Source: JBOHUC01 sp050733935 (lineage in GTDB: Bacteria; Eisenbacteria; RBG-16-71-46; DASYSL01). From it: 46,804 nucleotides of DNA. Shown one piece after another: positions 42,001 through 46,804 of the stretch. Every line of letters starts with the position of its first letter. Position 1 is the first letter of the stretch. The position numbers and the translations under genes were made by a program. Location of the stretch: positions 1 to 46,804 of the forward strand of contig JBOHUC010000005.1 in NCBI GenBank assembly GCA_050733935.1, written 5' to 3'. The notes under the pieces are model-generated. The model was given only the letters and a program-made list of their open reading frames with translations, ran no database searches and was not told the origin of the DNA.

Positions 42001-42225
42001 GTAGCTCCGCGGGCCCGGCGCATGCGTCAGCCGTGACGCGCCACCGCCTTCTCGCGGTACCAGCCAGAGGTCACCCGCATACGCGAACACGATCTGGTTC
42101 TTGCTCAGGCCGGGATGGCGAACGATCCCTCGGCGCGGTGGCGCGGCCATACTCACCGCATTCGCACCGACGAGGCAGCTCAGGGCGAGCGCCTTCGCCA
42201 TGACTCGGAACTTCGTTCCAACCAT
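39025..42225 (-). CDS. Tricorn-like protease (S41 family, TolB-type propeller plus PDZ)
   Basis: A 1066-residue exported protein. The ATG at 42225 has GGAGGGAG upstream and a signal peptide after it (VMAKALALSCLVGANAVSMA); the frame extends 11 residues further. Residues about 35-330 and 335-650 form two TolB/WD40-like beta-propellers (IVFAYAGDLWLVPREGGGA; SWSPDGRSIAFFSDASGEYQ; SWSPDSRWLAYARG). A tricorn C1 helical domain (about 690-750), a PDZ domain (LLGVDFALDKGAYRI, about 770-850) and an S41 catalytic domain with S966 (NGVAYSGGDALAHL) and GTRTMGGMSGAG follow. Tricorn homologues cut peptides to short products. This copy is probably periplasmic. It is the only large intact gene between the intact tRNA-Ser(TGA) and the orphan tRNA 5' half. 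Confidence 0.9.
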   Translation of the reverse strand: MVGTKFRVMAKALALSCLVGANAVSMAAPPRRGIVRHPGLSKNQIVFAYAGDLWLVPREGGGASRLTHAPGPRSYPRFSLDGRTIAFTGSHDGIYTIPVAGGTPQRITHHPGTTTLCSWTPDGRILFMTDAFSPIFDGDAQARVRQLFTVPASGGLPHKLPVPYGADGAISPDGQWLAYTPYAEGLTEARKHYSGGHAPDIWLFNLRRTEAKRITNWKGTDARPMWHGQTVYYVSDAGPEGRLNIWAYDTRTSEHRQVTRFTDYDVKWPSMGPGPRGQGEIVFVSGTDTFLLDLRTSIAQRVEITLPDEVLETGPMPVDARRTLTGWNLSPDGRQAVIEARGDIWTVGVDGGKPRDLTKTSGAAERDPSWSPDGRSIAFFSDASGEYQLYVLPADGSGPPRQVSRLEGGYRYRPVWSPDSRKIAFHDSRGNLHLHTVNSGETKTIDRDPLVSQPQASWSPDSRWLAYARGAVGSPRFTAIWLYDSDTGRTHQVTSGAYNDSWPAFDSSGRYLYFVSARRFLTPRYDSVDYNNYIYSSTDLLLVVPLRRGIGAPWTPATTGQAQPSADPGIELAGFEHRALTALRDNGRYASLAAGRDGRLLFVFTPDDGAPAVKMLSLAESREAKTVLAGVTDLKLSADGGRLLVRQADELAVADPVPDQKAGRNIDLAGMNVDVDPRAEGRQVFDDAWRLYRDFFYDEKMHGVDWPATRAKYARLLEACGRREDVYEVIRDMLGELNASHVFVFPPRQELPPGEDTGLLGVDFALDKGAYRIATIYDGAASDPFGRSTLLRAGVNVEEGDYLLAVNDAPLDTKRDPWIAFKGLAGKTAKLTVGKKPKRDGRARDVTVAMRGDENYIRNRAWVEANRAYVDQRSKGKLGYIYLANTHDYGSQEFSRQLSTQLDKEALIIDGRWNEGGHVPLHIIDVLSRSSFDKSLWLRRTSGPHRTPDFLHVGPKCLLINGVAYSGGDALAHLFRQRGLGPLIGTRTMGGMSGAGLINVTFADGGSSLVPHVGTLGEQGGWAVEGEGVAPDIEVIDDPGKMVGGRDPQLDAAIDALMAATKRVAK

Positions 42226-42601
42226 CGTGCCCGCTCCCTCCGCCCACGGGTCCGCCACGCGCTCGGAGGCGCGGAGCCCTGCGGTTAGACGGCGAGGGGG
42301 AGCTCAGGGTTGGGACAAGTGGTCCCGATTGGTGTTCCTTCCCGTACCCGGGGGATACCGACCTGTACCCTCGCATTCCTTGCGCAACCTCCTGCCGATC
42401 TTCGCAATGGACTCCTCGGCTGATTCGATCGTGGGATGCTGATCGAGGCCGACACCGAGGTGTACAAACGGTGTACACCTCCCAGACGCGAGGTGGCCTC
42501 TCCTGTCTCCAGGAGTCCCAAGCGAGAAGCCCCGGAAGGGCTGATTCCGGGGCCTTATCGCGTTCTGGCGACGTCGATTGCGGGGCGAGACCATGAACGG
42601 G
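42226..42601. other. Gene-poor stretch with palindrome and hairpins
   Basis: About 375 bases with no convincing gene. It holds, from left to right: an upstream region of the tricorn-like gene; a perfect 10-bp inverted repeat (42457-42481); a 6-bp hairpin CTCCTG/CAGGAG (42500-42515); and a perfect 9-bp stem GCCCCGGAA/TTCCGGGGC (42529-42553). A minus-strand frame through 42304-42594 includes HPTIESAEESIAKIGRRLRK, which looks protein-like, but I cannot assign it; it could be a relic of a DNA-binding or recombinase gene. The stretch ends at the tRNA-Ser fragment. Confidence 0.5.
42457..42481. promoter_or_regulatory. Operator-like palindrome
   Basis: GAGGTGTACA and TGTACACCTC form perfect 10-base arms around a 5-base centre (AACGG). 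The size and symmetry are those of a binding site for a dimeric regulator or a recombinase. It lies about 230 bases upstream of the tricorn-like gene start and 120 bases from the tRNA fragment. Confidence 0.45.
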
Positions 42602-42640
42602 TTTCAAGACCGCCGCCTTCAACCGCTCGGCCATCCCTCC
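42602..42640 (-). pseudogene. Orphan 5' half of a tRNA-Ser(TGA) gene
   Basis: Read on the minus strand, 39 bases match the first half of tRNA-Ser(TGA): acceptor GGAGGGA, GGCCGAGC, the D arm, then GGCGGCGGTCTTGAAA through the anticodon. After the anticodon loop the similarity stops (ACCC instead of AACCGC, and no 3' half). It aligns in direct orientation with 38594-38632 of the intact gene, differing only in the D loop (one deletion and two or three substitutions). It is therefore a separate allele, not a recent exact copy. This is what remains when an element splits a tRNA gene at the anticodon loop. Confidence 0.8.
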
Positions 42641-42680
42641 TCAGCGGCCGGAAGATAGCGTAACCGGGGAACACTTCGCG

Positions 42681-43310
42681 CTACGAGGTGACGGTCGACG
42701 CGTGGTCGAGAGCGGACGGCGTCAACCGATATCGGACACCCAGCAGGTACAACCGCACGGCGATGTTGAGACCCAGCGCCGCCCACGGCAGCCAGAACGC
42801 CAACAGCGTCGTCGCCGCGTAGAACGCGAGCGTGAACCGAAAGGCGCGGCGGACCCTCCTCAGGATCTGGAGGTCGACCTCGGGGTTGCACAATCGACTG
42901 CGCGCCATCGTCGCAACGAGCAGATTGAACGCGGCACTCCCGAACACGAACGTGCCGCAGTAGAGCGCGACGGCCGTCTTCATCTCCGGGCCGCCCAGGT
43001 GCTCCGCAAGCACGGCCGTCGGGAACGGAATGAACGTCACGTAGAGCAGCGTGAGGCCGTTCGCGAGCTGCATCGGACGGCTCGTGTCGGCGCAGAGTCG
43101 AATGAGGTCGTGGTGCGTGATCCACGTGACGAGGATCACGAAGAAGCTGAGTGCGAACGCCGCGTACGAAGGCCAAAGTGCCTGGAGACTGGCCCCCAGC
43201 CCCCCTTCGGCTCCGACATGCGGCACCTTGATCTCGAGGATGAGCAGGGTGATCGCGATCGCGAACACGCCGTCGCTGAACGCTTCGAGCCGGCTGGTGC
43301 CTTCCGCCAA
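42681..43310 (-). CDS. TMEM175 family (DUF1211) potassium channel-like protein
   Basis: A 209-residue membrane protein with about six helices. The family signature RLEAFSDGVFAIAITLLILE (about 7-26), containing the FSD motif of the pore-lining first helix, identifies bacterial TMEM175/DUF1211 proteins, which form K+-selective channels in tested members. WITHHDLIRL and FIPFPTAVLAEHLG are also typical. I chose TTG at 43310 since GGGAGG lies 5 bases upstream and homologues begin shortly before the RxxxFSD motif; the frame is open to 43445. It lies between the tRNA fragment and the disrupted protease and shares the minus strand with both. Confidence 0.85.
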   Translation of the reverse strand: MAEGTSRLEAFSDGVFAIAITLLILEIKVPHVGAEGGLGASLQALWPSYAAFALSFFVILVTWITHHDLIRLCADTSRPMQLANGLTLLYVTFIPFPTAVLAEHLGGPEMKTAVALYCGTFVFGSAAFNLLVATMARSRLCNPEVDLQILRRVRRAFRFTLAFYAATTLLAFWLPWAALGLNIAVRLYLLGVRYRLTPSALDHASTVTS

Positions 43311-43359
43311 TGCGACCTCCCGCGCGCGTAGAGGAGAACGGCAGGAGCCTAGCTCATGT

Positions 43360-45448
43360 TCAGGGTGCGAGCACCAATCGCGTCGCCAGTGTCTTTGCAC
43401 CGGCTGCCAAACGCACGATGTAGACGCCGGCCGCCGCGCGGTCACCCGTTCCAGCGTTCCCGTCCCAGGTAACGAGATGGCGCCCCGCGGGTTTCCGCGC
43501 GGAAACCAGGGTGCGCACCAGCCTTCCCGCCACGGAGTACACGCCGAGTCTCACATCGCTCTCTTGCGGCAGGTCCAGGTAGAGGGCCGGACTCGTTGCC
43601 GGATTTGGGCCATTGACTCCGAGTGCGAGAATCGAGGGGACGCCTCCGTCAGGCGGTACGTCGGTCGTCCCGCCCACAATCGTGAAGTTGGAGTTGGATA
43701 GCTCGTAGAAGATGTTTCCCACAGCCTCGATGCGGATCCGGCAGCTCGCGCTCGTGATCGCCGTGTAGTGCGCAACGTTTTCGGCTCCGTCGTTGGGAGT
43801 GTTCGCGGCCAGCAGCGTCCAGGATCCCCCGGCGTCCTTCGAGAGCAGAGTGTTGACAAACGCCGCGACCGCCCCGCCTCCCACCGTCCACGTGACCGGG
43901 AACACTCCGGACGCCACCGATTCACCCCCATTCGGCGAGGTCACGAAGAACGGGTTGCCACTCACCGTCACCAGCATCGAGTCCCAGGCCACTCCTCCGC
44001 CTCCAACATGCCCGTCACGCGCCGTCAGCCGGAAATGCAGGAGCCGGTCTACCGTCGGCAGTTTTTCCCAGGGATCGAGCGTGTCCGCCAGGACTGTGGC
44101 GAACCGGGGGAAGTAACGCGTGGGCAACGTGGTGGGCAGCCGCGACCGGAACAACGCCCCCAGCACGAGATCGTCGAGCACTTCGGATCCGTCCTGTTGC
44201 TCCCAGCAGTAGGTCAGCAAGTCCCCGGGATCGGGATCGGATCCGCTTCCGGTCAGGGCAAACGGTGTGTCCCGCGGAATCGTGAAGTCAGGCCCGGCTT
44301 CTGCGCTCGGCGGCGAGTTCCCAGTCGGGGTCACTGTGCCGCATGAGATCGTGTCCAGGTGGGTCACGATCTGCTCGATGTTCGCGACGTTGAAGTAGAG
44401 ATCGGCAGTAGGCTGGACGTTGAAGACCCCGCACTTGCCTGCGCGCCCCATGATCGTCGATCCGCTCCCCGGCTCATAGGGTGTGGGGACACCGAACTGG
44501 CAGCCCGAATAGCCGATGTGCCAGGACCCGAGCTGATGCCCGTTCTCGTGCGCCATGACCCGGATCATCTCGTGATTCGCGGTGACGACACCGCAGTACA
44601 CCGAGTTGTAGGCCTTGTAGGCTGGGTCGCACACGCCATAGACGACCGCGATCCCGCCACTTGTTGTCTCGAGGGGCGGGCCCGAACGGTTCGCGAGCTG
44701 CGCCACGTCGTAGCTCGAGGAGCCATAGAGCGAGTCGACCACGGCTTGGTTTCTTTCGGTGTGGAGACTCGCGAGTGGGTAGGGATCGGTCGCGGGATCC
44801 TCGAACGGCATCAGGCCGACCACATCGAAATGGACGCCGAGTTCGAGCTCGAAAATGGCGTTCACCCGATTCACGGACGTCACCATCTCCGCCAGGGCCG
44901 CGGATACGCCGCCCAGCGCCTGCGTGTACTCTCCGGTACCCATGAGAATGAACCGATAGTTCCGGCGCTGCGCGCCAAAGGACAAGGCGCCTCGTCGCGT
45001 GGGGGCCGCCGCGCCCACCTGGGGATCGCTGGTCTGGCACAGCATGGAACCCCGCAGCTCCTCATGTGCCCAGTAGCTCTTCACGAGGTCGGTCTTCCCG
45101 CGCTCCCAGGGATCGATCAGGAACGGCCCATCTCCAGCGAAGATCAATCCACGAAAGCCGAGCGCGGTGAGATCGATGCGCCCATAGACACGCGGATCGT
45201 CGACTCCGGTCACGACGTACGTCCGAACCTCGGGCAGGCGCTGTCGCAGATCTGCGTTGAGAATGGGTGATTCCATCGCGCGCACCCGGACCATCGTTCC
45301 GTTCGGGAGGGGAAGAGCAAGCATGAGGCCGCCCCGGAGCCCTTCGGACTCCATCGGGGCCAGGCGAAGACTCCCTCTTAGGCGGTCCAGCTCGACTTCG
45401 AACAGCCGCGAGCCGGACTGCGGGCTTTCGTCCGGGGCTTGAGTCAAG
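43360..45448 (-). pseudogene. Metzincin-type metalloprotease with FlgD-like sorting domain, 5' end lost to IS256-type insertion
   Basis: About 695 residues of a secreted reprolysin-like protease. After LTQAPDESPQSGSRLFEVEL comes a propeptide region (LPLPNGTMVRVRAMESPILN, VRTYVVTGVDDPRVYGRIDL). The catalytic domain has HENGHQLGSWH at 44518-44550, the HExxHxxGxxH zinc motif, with SGSTIMGRAG as the Met-turn. PKD/Ig-like and beta domains follow, then the sorting domain (GPNPATSPALYLDL, LGVYSVAGRLVRTL, HLVTWDG, AAGVYIVRL). No start codon or signal peptide remains: the frame runs straight into the IS at about 45449. From the family layout only a short N-terminal piece (signal peptide and a few tens of residues) is missing. 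Probably not exported now. Confidence 0.82.
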
Positions 45449-46790
45449 AGGTGTGTAAACGACCTCAGGCGGCGGCCCTCTGATTTTGCTTCGCGACCTT
45501 CACTCCATCCTCGAACACGACGCCGTGACGGACCGCGCTGGCCAGTTGCGGCGCGTCGATCTTGCGGAAGCGCTTCTCGGTGACGAGCAGCAGCCGCCAG
45601 ATCATCGCCGTCGCGTTGGCCGTCTTCTTGAAGCGCTTCGCGGCATCGGTTCGCAGCCGCACCGCGGCGAACGGGCTCTCGACCACGTTGGTCGTCCGCA
45701 GGTGCTTCCAGTGCTCCTTCGGGAAGTCGTAGAAGGCGACCATGCGCTCCCAGTCCCGCTCGAGGATCCCGACCGCCCGGGGGTGCGTGCGACGGAAGGC
45801 CTGGGCGAACCGCTCGCGCAGCTTCAGCGCCTCGGCCCGGGACTTCGCGTACGGGATCGCGCACAGCATCTCGCGCCCCATCGCCTGCACCTTCTTCGGC
45901 AGCGCATCCATCACGTTCACCAGCTTGTGGTTCCAGCAACGCTGCTCACGCGCCTCGGGCCACACCGCGCCCGCCGCGGCCCACGCCCCGGCGGCGCCGT
46001 CGGCGACCATCAGCTTCGGCGCTTCGAGTCCGCGCTTCTTCAGGTCCGCGAACAGCGTCTTCCACGACTCGGTGCTCTCGCGATAGCCCGGCGTGACGGC
46101 CAGCACTTCCTTCGTCCCGTCGGCCATCGCGCCGATGACGACCAGGAGGGCGGCCTTCTCCTTCTCCAGCCCCGCCTTCACGTAGACGCCGTCGGCCCAG
46201 ACGTACACCAGCTCGCGATCCGACAGATCGCGCGCATCCCAGGCTTCGTAGTCCGCCTGCCACTTTCCGCGCAGCCGTTCGATCGATCCCGGCGACAACG
46301 CCGCGCCTTCGCCCAGAAGCCCCCGCAGCGCCAGCTCGAAGTCGCCCTTCGACAGCCCGTGCAGGTAGAGCTCCGGCAGCAGCGCGCTCACCTCGCGGCT
46401 CTGCCGGGCGAACAGGGGCAGCACCCGGCTCTCGAAGCGCTCCTCCAGGTTCCGTGCCCGCGGCCGACGCACCTCGATCGTGCCGCACGACAGCGCCAGC
46501 CGACGCGGCTTGCCGCGGCCGTTGCGGTAGCCGGCCTGGGGATCGATGCCCGCCCGGCGCTCCGACTTGCCGCGTCCGAGGAAGGCCGACAACTCCTCCT
46601 CCAGCACGGCCTGCATCGTGGTCTGGACCTGGCTGCGCACGAACGCCTCGAGAGTCTCCCACGTGGGCATTGACGCGACCGGGGCCGCGGGTGTCTTCTT
46701 CTTCACGGCGACGCTCCTTCTTGGCGGGCACTCGGCCCGGGTTCTTGGTGGAACCAGAAGGGTACGTCGCCTTCAGCCTTTTACACACCT
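45449..46790 (-). mobile_element. IS256-family insertion sequence
   Basis: About 1.34 kb. Inverted ends AGGTGTGTAAA (45449-45459) and its complement TTTACACACCT (46780-46790); matching bases beyond them (TCAA on each side, one mismatch between) suggest the true ends may be 4-6 bases further out. One transposase gene fills it. No matching 8- or 9-base target duplication could be identified; only 14 bases remain to the window edge on the right. The left end interrupts a metalloprotease gene. Confidence 0.85.
45465..46706 (-). CDS. IS256-family (mutator-type) transposase
   Basis: A 413-residue transposase of normal length. The DDE residues are D172 (VWADGVYVKAG), D236 (LMVADGAAGAW) and E343 (TTNVVESPFAAVR). 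The conserved C257/H260 pair (QRCWNHKLVNVMD) between the second D and E is typical of the family. AGYRNGRGKPRRL near residue 60 is the N-terminal DNA-binding portion. GTG start at 46706 with AAGGAG 7 bases upstream. The gene is intact, so the element may still be active. Confidence 0.93.
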   Translation of the reverse strand: MKKKTPAAPVASMPTWETLEAFVRSQVQTTMQAVLEEELSAFLGRGKSERRAGIDPQAGYRNGRGKPRRLALSCGTIEVRRPRARNLEERFESRVLPLFARQSREVSALLPELYLHGLSKGDFELALRGLLGEGAALSPGSIERLRGKWQADYEAWDARDLSDRELVYVWADGVYVKAGLEKEKAALLVVIGAMADGTKEVLAVTPGYRESTESWKTLFADLKKRGLEAPKLMVADGAAGAWAAAGAVWPEAREQRCWNHKLVNVMDALPKKVQAMGREMLCAIPYAKSRAEALKLRERFAQAFRRTHPRAVGILERDWERMVAFYDFPKEHWKHLRTTNVVESPFAAVRLRTDAAKRFKKTANATAMIWRLLLVTEKRFRKIDAPQLASAVRHGVVFEDGVKVAKQNQRAAA

Positions 46791-46804
46791 GTTGAGCTTA
46801 GCCC

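Noticed and set aside
42304..42594. A 96-codon minus-strand frame as a gene next to the tRNA fragment
   Set aside because: Only its middle looks protein-like and it spans the palindrome and hairpins; kept as a possible relic, not called.
45449..45939. 5' extension of the metzincin frame to give an 859-residue protein
   Set aside because: The first 160 residues are antisense to the IS256 transposase and are not protein-like; the true 5' end was lost to the insertion.
45430..46804. Target-site duplication of the IS256-type element
   Set aside because: Only a short similarity (TTGAG) is shared by the flanks, and part of it belongs to the imperfect inverted ends; the right flank is cut by the window.
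1..46804. CRISPR arrays
   Set aside because: No regularly spaced repeats of 23-40 bases were seen; the only tandem repeats are the 15-base units in the M48 gene.

Overview
The window is a GC-rich bacterial segment, densely packed with genes on both strands. Five proteins end in the FlgD-like/Por-type C-terminal sorting domain (a PNP motif, then 'VxVYxxxGRLVR', then 'GxHxxxWDG', then 'AAGVYxxxL'). High GC, LPS-type heptosyltransferase, outer-membrane porin and barrel proteins, and this sorting domain together suggest a Gram-negative bacterium of the FCB-like phyla, for example a Candidatus Eisenbacteria or Krumholzibacteria relative. That placement is an inference from gene content; no rRNA or other marker gene is present. 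Both window ends lie in insertion sequences (an IS5-type transposase 3' end at base 1 and a complete IS256-type element at 45.4-46.8 kb), so this is probably a contig broken at repeats.

Layout. 0.1-5.2 kb: a family 9 glycosyltransferase (minus strand), then a plus-strand run of a DUF6165-like protein, MtnA, a class II aldolase overlapping MtnA, and a B12-type radical SAM enzyme. MtnA plus aldolase suggests salvage of methylthioribose or 5-deoxyribose phosphates. 5.3-7.5 kb: phosphate-selective porin and PstS-like binding protein. 7.7-10.4 kb: c-type cytochrome, S33 hydrolase, and a blue-copper protein with a sorting domain. 11-18.8 kb: two very large divergent secreted proteases (zinc metalloprotease; subtilisin-like), both with sorting domains. 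18.9-22.5 kb: outer-membrane barrel, an orphan membrane-anchored protein, and an FG-GAP repeat protein with a sorting domain. 22.4-28.4 kb (minus): two small or hypothetical genes, tadA, aminotransferase, S9 oligopeptidase, BioY. 28.6-31.3 kb (minus): tRNA-Ser(GCT), then tRNA-Arg(ACG) 8 nt upstream of a rhomboid protease that overlaps an M20 peptidase. 31.4-38.3 kb: membrane protein, DUF5916 outer-membrane protein, coiled-coil heptad-repeat protein, M48 protease with a small membrane protein, and a periplasmic protein.

38.5-42.6 kb looks like a roughly 4-kb insertion at a tRNA-Ser(TGA) gene. An intact tRNA marks the left end and an orphan tRNA-Ser 5' half, in the same orientation, marks the right end. 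Between them are a frameshifted small membrane gene, a tricorn-like protease, and a palindrome/hairpin-rich stretch. 42.7-46.8 kb: a TMEM175-type channel, then a metzincin protease whose 5' end has been replaced by the IS256-type element.

The dominant theme is protein and peptide turnover outside the cytoplasm: nine peptidases or peptidase-like genes (S8, MXAN_6640-type, S33, S9, M20, rhomboid, M48, tricorn/S41, metzincin), with several secreted ones carrying a shared sorting domain. No CRISPR array, rRNA, phage structural module or toxin-antitoxin pair was recognised.
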